Position numbers and translations under genes: made by a program
Shown: positions 54,370-64,000 of the stretch, one piece after another
Position numbering within the stretch: position 1 is the stretch's first letter
Layout: the number at the start of each line of letters is the position of its first letter
Assembly (NCBI GenBank): GCA_002633005.1
Contig: NMRA01000043.1
Location: 43,573-107,572, forward strand
Source: Phoronis australis
Taxonomy: Eukaryota; Phoronida; Phoronidae
Reading direction: 5' to 3'
Length of the DNA: 64,000 bases
The notes under the pieces: model-generated
Told to the model about the DNA's origin: nothing
Database searches by the model: none
Seen by the model: only the letters and a program-made list of their open reading frames with translations

Positions 54370-57299
54370 TTTAGTCCGGTTTCTATCTCAACGCACATTC
54401 TGGGCTCGTCCTTTCATGGATCCACAGAGGGTTATTAAGCAATTATCTCAAGTTCTCAGCCAAGACCGTGGTTACAGAGTCGAATTGGGACAGTTGGATA
54501 CTGATATCAGGGTTTTCAAAGACCTACTCTCCGTGACCTTGCATGTTATCGACCAGTCTTTGTATTTAGTCAAATAGCTACCAAAGTAGATTTTAATACT
54601 CTAAAAAGTATACATTTTTGAGAAAAGAAAGTCTGCAAAATTTAATTTTTGATAATTTTACCAGCCTGTCAATAATTAAGACACGTGGCCATATCTTTTT
54701 AATTAAATTTAGCGAAAAAGAAAAAGTGCGTGGGTAGCAAAGCAACGGTAGCAACAACCTGACCAAATTTCTTTTAGTATTAATGTTCAAGATGAAATGT
54801 CAACAGCCCTGATACAATTTTCAAAATTAAATTTTGTTTTCGTTTCAGTTTCAAACTCGTAAAAAAACCTTAAAAGTCTTATTTTTGATAGCCTTTCATG
54901 CGTTGCGGAGAACTATACATAAATCAATGTGTATGAAAGTTTTATATAAATCCGATCGGACATTTGTAAGACATGATGTCCCACTTGAATTCTGCTGATC
55001 GTCAACAAACTTCTATGTATGAACTTTACGGTAGAGTTGCCGTTACGTACCTCTTAAGGTGGCTATTTTGGGGGTCCCTCAGAAAAACGTGCATTTGATT
55101 GAGAGCACAACTATAACGCTGACCTCACCTTCTTCCTACTAACTCGGCTGAGAAGTGGTTTCTGGCATTTTCACGAAAGATGTCGCTCTAGTCGGTTGGC
55201 TTTCCTTACATGTAGTAAATGGGTTTCTGGGCTTGAGAAGAACTGATAAGCGTATTTGCTTGAGAGCATGCCCGTGCTTAAACTTTTCCCGCTGTTAGCA
55301 ATTGCGTGTCGTTGAATTCGTACTACTTCCTCAAGTAGTCATTAATCGTCTATATTATAACTATTTGCTTCTCTCACGTGTATAAATGTTGTTCATGCTA
55401 TTTTATTTCAAGAACCAGTTTTCTGCACTGAACAACGGGCATTAAACTGGTTCTCAAAATACGGACACCTTATATCAGACTATTGCCGAAAAAACAGCAG
55501 GATTATTTTGTGCGATGGTTAGACTTATGTGTATAGTGGTCAGGGCTTATCTGTATCGTGCCAGAAGTACCATTGGTCTCGAGTAAGCTATGCGGAGCTG
55601 TATTACAGTTAATCGTCAAATGACGACTCTTTGTACTTAACGTAAAGCGCTGAGAAAAAGTTGACCTAATAAATTTTACTTCAGATGGCGACTTTTACTC
55701 TATCTATTTGTTTATTTCATGGGCGGTTTACCTAGTGTTGCCGCCATTTTGAATCTGGAGAATTTGTTCACTTGCTCCAGCCTTTCGAAGATTTGGCATC
55801 AGGAATCTACCCATAACGCACTTGGGAATGCTGCAATATAAGGATAACCGGTGCGGAACCTGAATGTCTCCTTCCCAGCCTCGCCCGACGGTAAAGAATG
55901 GTTTAAGATCATTGATATGTCGTTCAATAAACTGCGTCACTACTGCCTCCACTTTCGCCTCCTGATTGTGCCGCCGTCGTTGAAAATTCGCTGATTTCAA
56001 AGCTGCTCCCGCTCACCACCAGCTCCGTGCCCAGACGCTGCTAAGTTTGAAGCTCCCCTGGTGACCGCAAGGTTTGTCCTGGGGCGCTGCAAATTAGTGA
56101 AAGCAAGTAGCGCATGCTCCCCTCGACGTGAACCCTGTTGGGCACTGACTGAACAGGTGTCTATTCAGTATGAATGTCTTTCCTACTGCTGCTTTCTGTT
56201 GCTGCTATCGGTTATGCAACGCTAACTGTGTACAGTGTGTAGGTGAAAAACAAAACAAAGGTTTTCACACGAAAGGTGGCGCTGCATTCCATGTTGTTGG
56301 GTTTGTTCTGCAGACGAACATTAGCCCTGCGAATGTACTTTCTTAACGATTGCCGTGGTTGAGTAGTGAAAGTGCCACTAAGCTAAACCATCTATGTCAT
56401 GCGCATTAATGTCAGTTACATAATGAATGTATTAAAAATGAGATTCATGTAATGAATAGTTCTTGTTTCTTAGAAAAATTTGGCAGCGGCCTGTCGTCCG
56501 CAAGACTGGGCATATATTAACTAATTAAAATAACGCGACTGTATTTCGAGACAGGTCGTGTCACGCCTTCATGTGCGGCAGGCATATAAAACCTTGAAAT
56601 ATCAATCAGCGACCAAAGAGTGTATGATCGCCAAAAGCAGCGTTTTGAAATACAAACGAACCAGGAAAACATTGACAAATCTATTAGTGACCCTTTTTTC
56701 CTCATCAAAATTCTAGTTGGATTTGGAGAAACGGTCTCACTAAAACTTTCCGCAAGTTCTTTACTCAAATTAAGAGTGTTTTCTGGGCGTTGGGAAGCCT
56801 GGCATTCGTTTAGCTTGACCAACTGAGACAGTAAGTCGGCTTGTCACAACGAGCTCTGCGTGGAGCCCGGTCTCAAGCAATGACGATCTGACAATTTGCC
56901 AAAGATCAAAAATCACATCTAATGTAGTAAAGAACACCGTTGGTAAGATCATTTTTGTTGCTTCAAATTTAGTGCTCTGACGGAGGTTTCATAGTCTCTT
57001 TATAGTGAATTCAGTTTGTTTACCCACAAGTCAGTAGAGAATGAAATATCAATAACTTGGACTCGTGACCGCATTTCAATTGGTTTTGCTCCAGAAAAAA
57101 ATCAACGATCTACTTTTTCAGCGAGTTTTATCTATTCAACTTTATTCAGGGCAATGTCTACTCTCCGCATTTCATACTAGTTTTAGCTATGCATAGTAAT
57201 TGTTCCGCAACATTATGGAATAGGTGGCTAGAAGGAAGTAATTCGCCGAGTGGTTGCGCGTGAGCGTTTAATAGCTTTAGCATTTGTTCACTTCCACGT
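54370..57299. other. Intergenic stretch
   Basis: No gene recognised. A minus-strand frame at 55728-56000 (90 codons, no ATG, with QEAKVEAVVTQFIERHINDL) has protein-like composition and lies in a locally GC-richer segment, but matches nothing I know. A hairpin, AGAACCAGTTT...AAACTGGTTCT, lies near 55413-55460. Confidence 0.35.
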
Positions 57300-57370
57300 G
57301 GACCTTTGTCGATGGCCCGGTCGATAGTTATTGACGTCGAATTGCAGGTCGTATTCGTGTGAAAGTACAC
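57300..57370 (+). repeat. About 70-bp direct repeat, copy A
   Basis: TTGTCGATGGCCCGGTCGAT...GACGTCGAATT...CGTGTGAAAGTACAC matches 57613-57680 (TTGTTGATGGCCCGATCGAT...GCCGTCGAATT...CGTGTGAACTTCCAC). Confidence 0.75.
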
Positions 57371-57612
57371 TTTTGAAAATTTTATATAATGCGTGTAATT
57401 ATAAAATTACATGAAGTGGCTTTCTTGTCTCTTCAATTTGTCTGACGTCAGTTATTTTGTACCTTGTGAATCAAGGGCCATTTGCTCACTGATATTGCAG
57501 AATAGATTTCTACAAGGCTTGCCCTTGAGAATTTAATTACATTTACTCTAATTTATGATAACGAGTCGAAATATCCGCATTTGTTTACTTTCTGCCTTTT
57601 TTATTGTCAACG

Positions 57613-57681
57613 TTTGTTGATGGCCCGATCGATAGTTTTTGCCGTCGAATTTGTTTCATATATCCGTGTGAACTTCCACAC
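57613..57681 (+). repeat. About 70-bp direct repeat, copy B
   Basis: Second copy of the 57300-57370 repeat, 310 bp downstream in the same orientation. Confidence 0.75.
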
Positions 57682-57774
57682 GTGAACCGTAGTGTAAACA
57701 TACACGTACTGAATTTTAAAAATGTGTTCAATGATCCTCCATGCATACAATGTATTTATTCTACCAACATCCAC

Positions 57775-57965
57775 GTGCGTATTTAGGACATGCACTTGCA
57801 CGTGAAGGTGGGCTTATCCACAGCGTCTGAGGCTCGTTCGCCTATTTACACTGAAAACTGTCCAGTAAATCCCAGGAGCACTAAACCCACACTTTCTGTC
57901 AACAAATTTCGATTGATGCCACCCATTGTTACAGAGCTGGTCTCGTTAGATTGATATTGATTTTT
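57775..57965 (+). repeat. Fold-back element, left arm (about 190 bp)
   Basis: From GTGCGTATTTAGGACATGCA to TCTCGTTAGATTGATATTGA this is about 92 percent identical to the reverse complement of 62334-62524. The arms are separated only by the LTR retrotransposon and about 135 bp of other sequence, so the original structure was a compact inverted repeat of about 0.5 kb. Confidence 0.9.
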
Positions 57966-58057
57966 AAGTTTGATAAGATTCAATTGAAATGGTTGCAACG
58001 TATTAAGTCCCCTTATCTGCCTTTCTGCTATTGTGTCGGTAAATAAACCTTAACGTG

Positions 58058-58209
58058 TGTTGCGATAAGTGATTTTGTGTATGCAAAATCAGCATTTACA
58101 TGTAGAGTAGAGCTTTTAAGTTCTAAACTTGACCTTTGAGGACGTAACAAAGTATGTAGGCGAGTGCCATCTATTGGAACCTAAATAAACTAACTAATAT
58201 CGCTTGACA
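58058..58209 (-). repeat. 3' LTR (152 bp)
   Basis: Minus-strand TGTCAAGCGATATTAG...CTTATCGCAACA. About 85-88 percent similar to the other LTR, with indels. This divergence argues for an old insertion. Confidence 0.8.
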
Positions 58210-58663
58210 TCCTCCCCGCTTTAAGGCAGTTACAAAAATATAAATGCAAAAACGTAAAGTCCTTAAACACTTAGGTCCATGTAGTCAGAATCCACTTAGT
58301 GTACATAGTCACTGAGGTATGATGGACTTTCTTTTATCGCGAGTACTTTGTCTTGGTTCCATGTCCGTGGTACGATGATCACCAGCAGGAGATGGTGGGC
58401 TTCCACCACTCACAGCAGGGTCGGTCTCGGGTTTAGTCGGGACCATTGGTTCATAAGCCGACGGTTTAGCGGTGGTATCGGGTGATCCGTTTAGCAGGGA
58501 TGGTTCTTATGGTGGAATGATGACATCTGGTTTTCTTATTTGGTGAAAGTTAACACTCGTCGGTCTCATTTGCACACGGTTTCGGCGACGGATATGAACC
58601 ATTGTTCAGTCCTTGCACAACATAGGTGCGGTTACCAAGCTTCTCCACAAATCTTCCTAGGGT

Positions 58664-59579
58664 TCATTGATTTCCTTCACGCAGCTCGAAGTTGACAGTT
58701 TGACCTTTTGGTAGCTCCGGAAGATTTTTTGATTTCCTGGCATACCATGTTTTTACAGCTTGCTTGTGCTTCAGTCTTTTGTCAGCTGAGAGACAATTTC
58801 GTCCTGTGGTGGTTGTTTCCGCACGAAACGAGGCACGAGTGCGGGTTGTTCTCGTAAACATCATCTGCGCAGGACTCAGACCAGTATCCTCACGTGGTGT
58901 GTTTCTTTTCTCCAGCAGGGCAATGTTCGGATCTGTTCCATCTTTCAGCGCCTTTAGCATTAAGTATTTAATGACCTTCACAGCTGCTTCAGCTTTTCCA
59001 TTAGCGGAGTGGTGTCCTGGAGATGACGTCACATGTGTAATCCCTCACGTAGTAGTAAAGTTGGCAAATTCACGAGAAGTGAACTGCGCTCCACAATCAG
59101 TTACAAGCGTTGTTGGGATACCGTATCGGGCGAAATATTTCTTTAAACATCCAATCACTTTCGTGGTAGTAATAGTCTCAAGCTAGTCGATCAACCTCAA
59201 TGAAGTTGGAATAGTGATCGATAACAACAATGTATTGTAGTCCATTAATTTCAAAGAGGTCACTCGATACCTTTTCGTATGGTGTCTTTCCGTCACTCTG
59301 TAGTCGTAATGATTCGGGTTGGTTGCGAGGTCAAAGTTCTTGGCACGGAGCACAGGATTCAACATGCTTCTTGATGTCCTCCGCCATCCTGGGCCAGTAT
59401 ACCAATGACCTAGCACGACGTAACATGCTGTTGTAGCCAAGATGAGCAGAGTCTAGGCGAGCTTTTATGTCGTTACGCAGCTGACCGGGAATCACAATCC
59501 CTTCACCATTTAGGATGATTCTAGCTTTACATGAGAGGATGTCGCGCATACTGTGGTATGTCTTCAGCTCAGCAGGCAT
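58664..59579 (-). pseudogene. Integrase of the Ty3/Gypsy-like element
   Basis: Minus-strand fragments: zinc-binding region (59579-59331: DSAHLGYNSMLRRARSLVYW, then CAPCQEL), a core interrupted near 59030-59260 (YIVVIDHYSNF), and the last catalytic glutamate in HHSANGKAEAAVKVIKYL (59032-58664). After this come ARKSKNLPELPKGQTV and a short C-terminal tail. Stops between the fragments show it is inactive. Confidence 0.8.
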
Positions 59580-59594
59580 GGAGTGTTTATTAGG

Positions 59595-60158
59595 TCACCC
59601 ATTCAAAATATACCACCTTAAAATGGACATCAGGGGATTGTCATCGGTTGCCTTCTTCACTTCCTGAAGACGCGCGTCTGAGATGTCCGGGAAGTAGTCA
59701 ATGTTCAAGGTTTCTTCAGAGTCAATAGCACTCTGGAATGCACTGTTAAGTGTGTCAGCAATGTACAGTTTGGACTCTTTAACAAACTGAAATTCAACAT
59801 CGTAGCGGTACAGTTTCATCAGTAGACTTTGGAGACGCTTTGGAGCTTGGCTCAGGGGTCTCTTCAATATGGCTAACAGAGGACGATGATAGTTCTGTAT
59901 GATGATTTTCCTTTCATAGGTGTAATGATCAAAGCGTTTTAAGCCGAATACAACAGAGAGAAGTTCCTTCTCTATCCGGGCCCAGTTTCTCTCAGGTTGG
60001 GTTAACGAGCGAGACGAATATTCAACTGGATGCCCTTTTTGGAGGAGAACAGCACCCACACCATCTTTGCTGCTATCAGCTTGGGCAATGGTTTCCTTAT
60101 CTTTGTCGAAGTAAGCGAGATCAAGAGTTTGTGTCAGCTTAGCTTTCACCACATGCAA
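59595..60158 (-). pseudogene. RNase H domain of the Ty3/Gypsy-like element
   Basis: One open frame of 187 codons: QADSSKDGVGAVLLQ (first catalytic Asp), PVEYSSRSLTQPERNW, IEKELLSVVFGLKRF (Glu), then IIIQNYHRPLLAILK. The usual T-D-H of the third site reads N-Y-H, so a catalytic Asp is lost. The frame ends in LQEVKKATDDNPLMSI. Confidence 0.85.
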
Positions 60159-60179
60159 AGCAGCGTCACAGTCAGGGGA

Positions 60180-61074
60180 TCAGTTCCACGTAGAGTCATT
60201 TCTTGTCAGAGCACGCAAAGGTTCTAAGTCAGTAAACAAACCAGGTAGAAATCGAGAGAAGTATTGCACCATTCCACACAGGCGCTTCACACCTTGGACA
60301 TCAGTGGGCGGCGGCATATGCAAAATAGAAGCTTTAATACCCATGTCAGTGAAGAGATGTCCGTGGAAGGTTATTTTAGATTTCTGGATTTCTTTCTTGT
60401 CTTGGTGTAAGACGATGTGTCTCTGTTCACAGCGTTCAAAGAGTTGTCTCAGCTTAGCATCATGATTTTTTGTTGCTTCGGTCTTAGTCTGACCGCATCC
60501 AATTACAACTGTCATCCGCAATTGTGAATACTCCTTCTAATCCACTCAGGGCTTTAGTAAGTCCACGTTGAAATACTTCACTGCACACGTTAAGTCCAAA
60601 TGGGAGTCTTGCTCATCGGAAACGTCTGAAAGGGGTTACCATCGTAGTAAGTTCTGATGACTCTCTCTCCAATCGTACATGCAAGAATGCGTTCTGCACA
60701 ACCAGTTTCGAAAACACCTTATCCTGTGTCACCATAGGCAGTACGTCGTCCACTGTAGGAAGTTTGTAGGGCTCTCTAAGCAATGCCTAGTTCATGGGTT
60801 TAGGATCTATGCACAGCTGCAGTTTGCCGTTAGGTTTATCAACAGCAGTCATCTGTCTGAACCAATCAGTAGGTTCTGTTACGGGTACCAAGACTCCACG
60901 GGTAACAGAATCCCACAATGCAACAGGTACATTTCTGCAGGGCAAAGCACGAGGTTTGTTATCTTTGGTCACCGAGAGATGGCCCTCACTCAGGTCACCG
61001 AGACGCATTGTTTCTTTCCATACTTGAGATATGAAGTGGTGGTCATTAACTGTGATCAAATTCATGTCGAGCAC
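60180..61074 (-). pseudogene. Reverse transcriptase of the Ty3/Gypsy-like element
   Basis: Frames 61074-60787 (PTDWFRQMTAVDKPNGKLQL then CIDPKPMN) and 60521-60180 (HGHLFTDMGIKASILHMPPP, VKRLCGMVQYFSRFLPGL) bracket a middle part with FTIADD at about 60515. The frame shifts directly after IADD, inside the catalytic core. Confidence 0.85.
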
Positions 61075-61256
61075 TGTTCTGAGTCACAGTATACAGCGCT
61101 TGTCATCAGGTACGACTAAAAAATCACATTTTGGGTTTGGTTAATGCACTCATTCAATACCGACAGAGTGGTTTCACCAACTGGCGTTACGCGTGTGCCA
61201 TTCCACATCCCGAGTTTACAGGTCGTTTGTCTAATATCGTCAGGGACTACAAATCG

Positions 61257-61769
61257 TTAGCCAATGATATTGATGTCAGCACCAGTATCTAGCAAGAAAT
61301 GTACAGGGTTGCCGTTTACCATGAGTTTGGCTGTGATGCGAGGCTTTTTGTCTCCAGTTACAGTGAGCAGATAGCCATCGTCACTCTCATCAGCGACAAC
61401 GTTGTGAACCTTACTGTCAGTGGGGCATTTCGACGCAAAATGATTTTGTTTGTTACAGTTAGAGCACGTTTTGACCCAGGCTGGACAATCTGCTTTTCGC
61501 ATACGATGCATCAAACCACAGAATTTGCAGACCATAGGCGCCGACGTGGCTGAAGGTTTGTGTGCAGGTTTTCTGGTGGTAGTTACCCGTGTTACCACAG
61601 GTTGAAGATGTAACGCCTTCACTTGTTCAGCTGCAGTTTCCGCTGCTTTACAGATAGGTATACATTTCTCCAGGGTTAGATTTGGCTCACGCAGTAGTCG
61701 TCGTAGTGGGCTCTTCAGCGTCAAACTGAAAACCATTGTAGATCTTAAGTCCATCATCACCCACAGCAT
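61257..61769 (-). pseudogene. Gag C-terminus, zinc knuckles and protease of the Ty3/Gypsy-like element
   Basis: CKFCGLMHRMRKADC and CSNCNKQNHFASKC are two nucleocapsid knuckles. They are followed by a spacer and HFLLDTGADINIIG, the aspartic protease active site. The upstream Gag part (61770-62118) is too degraded to read. Confidence 0.85.
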
Positions 61770-62118
61770 GTAATAGCAGAGCCACTTATAGGGTCGAGGA
61801 TGTGCACTTAACTATGACATGATGCAATAGTTCTCCCACTTTTGTTTGAAAAGTTTCCAGTTATCCTTCGCGGACGGGTCTGATAGGTCTGGGGCAGATG
61901 GATGATTCACGACAGAGACTGGTTTAGATGGCCTTGTGAACGTTGGGGATCTATAGTACAATTAACAGGCACAGAAAGAGAACCGTACGGTAGACTCTCC
62001 TGGCAGTTAACACGCTGTCAGCAGTAACTTGTCAGACTGTGACAAACTTCAGACAGTAAACACAAAATGTCCCCAAAGGGCTCTATGTAAGGTTATTTAT
62101 CCATATACGTTGCCACCG

Positions 62119-62284
62119 TGTTGCGATAAGTTATTTTGTGTATGCAAAATCAGCATTTATAGTAGAGCTTTTTAAGTTCTAAACGTGACCTTTATTGATG
62201 ACGTAACAGACAGACAAAGTATGTGGGCGAGCGTCATCTATTGGATACTAAATAAACTAAATGAGCTTAAGCCATCACTCAGCA
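62119..62284 (-). repeat. 5' LTR (166 bp)
   Basis: Minus-strand TGCTGAGTGATGGCTTAAGC...ACTTATCGCAACA, followed by CGG and then TGGCAACG, the likely primer-binding site. Confidence 0.8.
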
Positions 62285-62333
62285 ACGTGTAAAATCTGTA
62301 CGATGAACCAGCTTCAGATCTTAGAGAACAAAG

Positions 62334-62524
62334 AAATCAATATTAATCTAACGAGACCAGCTTTGTAACAATGGGTGGCCTCAATCGAAATTTGTTGACA
62401 GAAAGTGCGTGTTTAGTGCTCTTGGGATTTAGTGAACAGTTTTCAGTGTAAATAGGCGAACGAGCCTCAGACGCTGTGGATATAAGCGCACCTTCACGTG
62501 CAAGCGCATTTCCTAAATACGCAC
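62334..62524 (-). repeat. Fold-back element, right arm
   Basis: Inverse partner of 57775-57965; see that entry. The outer end is TAAATACGCAC at 62524. Confidence 0.9.
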
Positions 62525-62814
62525 AACTTGGGAAGACGCAATGAATAACCCTAGACCAGGCCCGTACATTGTAGAGATATGCTTTTTTAACCGTGTGGTT
62601 TCCCTTGTATCCACAATCCTTGTGTAGAAAGCATTGTAAAATAATTTAATTAATACGTTTTTAATAATCTTGCATTGTATTAGTGTGGACGATAGTTTCG
62701 TTTAATCGATTTATTCTTGAGGTGACGGTTATCTACAAACGATAAATACAGTTTGTCAGACAACAGAACCAAACAATGTTCTCAAAATGTTAGGCCTAAC
62801 CAATAGTCAATACG

Positions 62815-62865
62815 GGACTCGAACCCGCATTAGACAAAACCACCACAAAGCAGCCGTTACATTTC
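62815..62865 (-). mobile_element. tRNA-like B-box segment (SINE head or tRNA pseudogene)
   Basis: On the minus strand, GCGGGTTCGAGTCCCGT is a perfect T-arm/B-box. It is preceded by a plausible GTGGTGGTTT A-box remnant. The acceptor stem does not pair, so this is not a functional tRNA. Confidence 0.4.
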
Positions 62866-62985
62866 AACAATTAAAAAAAACAACAGTGCAGGTGGTCTGA
62901 TGTCATGTGCGGTGCATCAGACGTGCGCAGGCCTCTTGGTTGGAAACATTGCACAAAACACCTGAGCAAAAGCACGAGAGTCCAA

Positions 62986-63890
62986 TTATGGCTCCTCGTG
63001 AAGATAGTTTTCAAGTCTGCCAGTCTCATTTAGGAAAACGAACATACGTTTCCATTTGTTGCCATGCACTATATGTTGTGGGCATGTAACAGTGCCATCC
63101 AGTAGGTTGTTCCTTAGCCTATAAGAAGCTGGGCAAGACTCTACCAGGTGTTTAGGAGATTCTACATCAGTATCACACTCCGGACACACAGGGCTCCCCA
63201 TATGCCCAGTAATGTGTCTGTGTCGGGCTAGGTTGCAGTGGCCCGTCAAAATTTGAATGACGTGTCTTATACCCAATGTATCTGGACTCAAGGTTTTTTG
63301 AACCTTTTGGTTCGATCACGTTGGGAAAATTCTCCTTGGTCTCTCTGCAGGAGTTAAGTGATGCCGACTGGACTGCTGACTGGGTATGTACCCAGTTGCG
63401 TATACTAATCCTGCAACATCCGTAAGATACCGGGATAGCAGCCGGGGTTCAGGCACAAAATGCAGAACGCTTGCTCCTATCTTTGCGAGTCTGTCTGCAT
63501 TCTCAGCGTACATTAACGGTTCTTTCAATTGCAAGCTTGTTAAGCTCATTAATACAAGCATTAACACAACGAGAGTTGACCCTTAATTTCTTTATGTCTT
63601 TTATTGCTGCCTGGCTATCTGAAAAAATGGTAATTGGCCGATTGCCAAGCTCAGTGTTATATTGTTGTGCCAGTTGAGCAGCTCTATTAATTGCAGTGAT
63701 CTCAGCCTGAAACACCGTGGCAAGATTGCCTAGCGATACCCCGTTTTCTGCATCTGCAACAGGAAGGCTTGGAAAGTAGACCCCAGCACCTGTCTGGCCA
63801 TTTTCCAGTTTAGAGCCGTCCGTATAACAAACCACCTCATTCTTGTCCTGCGGTAGGCCATCCATCGCCAATTTCCGTGAAGAAATTGTT
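62986..63890 (-). mobile_element. 3' part of an I-like LINE with RNase H domain
   Basis: On the minus strand: RNase H VVCYTDGSKLENGQTGAGVY, FQAEITAINRAA, ITIFSDSQAAIKDIKK (63871-63503). After a frameshift and small loss, AENADRLAKIGASVL carries the last catalytic Asp (63567-63316). Then SPDTLGIRHVIQILTGHCNL and the CCHC knuckle CPECDTDVESPKHLVESC (63291-62986) follow. RNase H followed by this knuckle is the C-terminal order of I/R1-type LINE ORF2. The RT part is not visible up to the window end, so it is 5'-truncated near 63890 or rearranged. Confidence 0.8.
63503..63871 (-). pseudogene. RNase H domain fragment of the I-like LINE
   Basis: 122 open codons with three of four catalytic residues in place (D in YTDGS, E in QAEI, D in SDSQ). 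The frame is lost after LAIERTVNVR, and the W/H-rich segment expected before the last Asp is missing. Confidence 0.8.
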
Positions 63891-64000
63891 AAACACTAGG
63901 CATACAATATCCAGCAGACTTACACGATTAGACTAAACGTAAAGCCTTAACTGAATTACACATACATGTACTTACTGGAGTTTTCCGCGTGGCCCAGCTA

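Larger units (their letters stand above)
58058..62284 (-). mobile_element. Ty3/Gypsy-like LTR retrotransposon, 4.2 kb, complete but decayed
   Basis: Two LTRs (58058-58209 and 62119-62284) flank gag-pro-pol in the order expected on the minus strand: zinc knuckles and protease, RT, RNase H, integrase. ACGTG is duplicated immediately outside (58053-58057 and 62285-62289). On the minus strand the LTRs begin TG and end CA. Three bases past the 5' LTR, TGGCAACG can act as primer-binding site. A purine tract AAAGCGGGGAGGA precedes the 3' LTR. Frames are interrupted by several stops and shifts, so it is not autonomous now. Confidence 0.9.

Noticed and set aside
55728-56000. 90-codon minus-strand frame as a gene
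   Set aside because: No ATG start and no recognised domain; the composition is suggestive only, so it is mentioned under the intergenic entry.
57240-57275. A-box-like GCCGAGTGGTTGCGCG as a tRNA gene
   Set aside because: No B box or T arm at the required distance and no acceptor stem pairing.

Overview
This is animal nuclear DNA: AT-rich, spliced genes with GT-AG introns, and a dense load of eukaryotic transposons. The mix of retroelement types and the frequent TACATGTA words suggest a marine invertebrate. The phylum cannot be fixed from sequence alone (amphioxus-like, mollusc or cnidarian all remain open). Three protein-coding genes can be supported; the rest is mobile-element and intergenic sequence.

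Gene content. (1) and (2) Two near-identical, same-strand genes about 50 kb apart (2800-4706 and 52426-54217). Each encodes a signal peptide, a PAN/apple-like cysteine-rich module and a C-terminal fibrinogen-like domain of the type in contactin-associated proteins (CNTNAP/neurexin-IV). They lie in a segmental duplication (1606-6631 and 47227-54369) that includes their promoters. A 1.7-kb element flanked by TTAA later entered copy 1 directly after its stop codon. A 3.9-kb PHD-EN-RT LINE later entered copy 2 upstream of its promoter. (3) A secreted peptide precursor lies between them: exons 27140-27474 and 29498-29648, with a probable first coding exon at 9064-9090. It has a signal peptide, a 61-residue acidic propiece and an 84-residue extremely arginine-rich seven-cysteine C-terminal part ending in a cystine-knot/IL-17-like motif.

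Layout. 1-1.6 kb: minisatellite, MITE and a possible exon. 1.6-6.6 kb: duplication copy 1 plus the TTAA element. 6.6-9 kb: palindrome-rich AT sequence and a MITE. 9-27 kb: probable giant intron holding MITEs, fold-back elements, a 98-bp near-perfect palindrome, a decayed L1-like LINE (minus strand) and a possible Crypton-like relic. 27-29.8 kb: cystine-knot-like gene and its poly(A) signal. 33.9-36 kb: decayed LINE with a restriction-like endonuclease. 36-45 kb: repeats, a 55-bp perfect inverted repeat pair 5.8 kb apart and a probable false haplotype duplication at an N. 47.2-54.4 kb: duplication copy 2 with its LINE. 57.8-62.5 kb: Ty3/Gypsy-like LTR retrotransposon (58058-62284, LTRs and ACGTG target duplication) inserted in the loop of a fold-back element with about 190-bp arms. 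63-63.9 kb: 3' part of a LINE with RNase H.

No rRNA, intact tRNA or CRISPR was seen. Gene models are read from splice signals and paralogue comparison only. Without transcripts, first exons and UTRs remain provisional.
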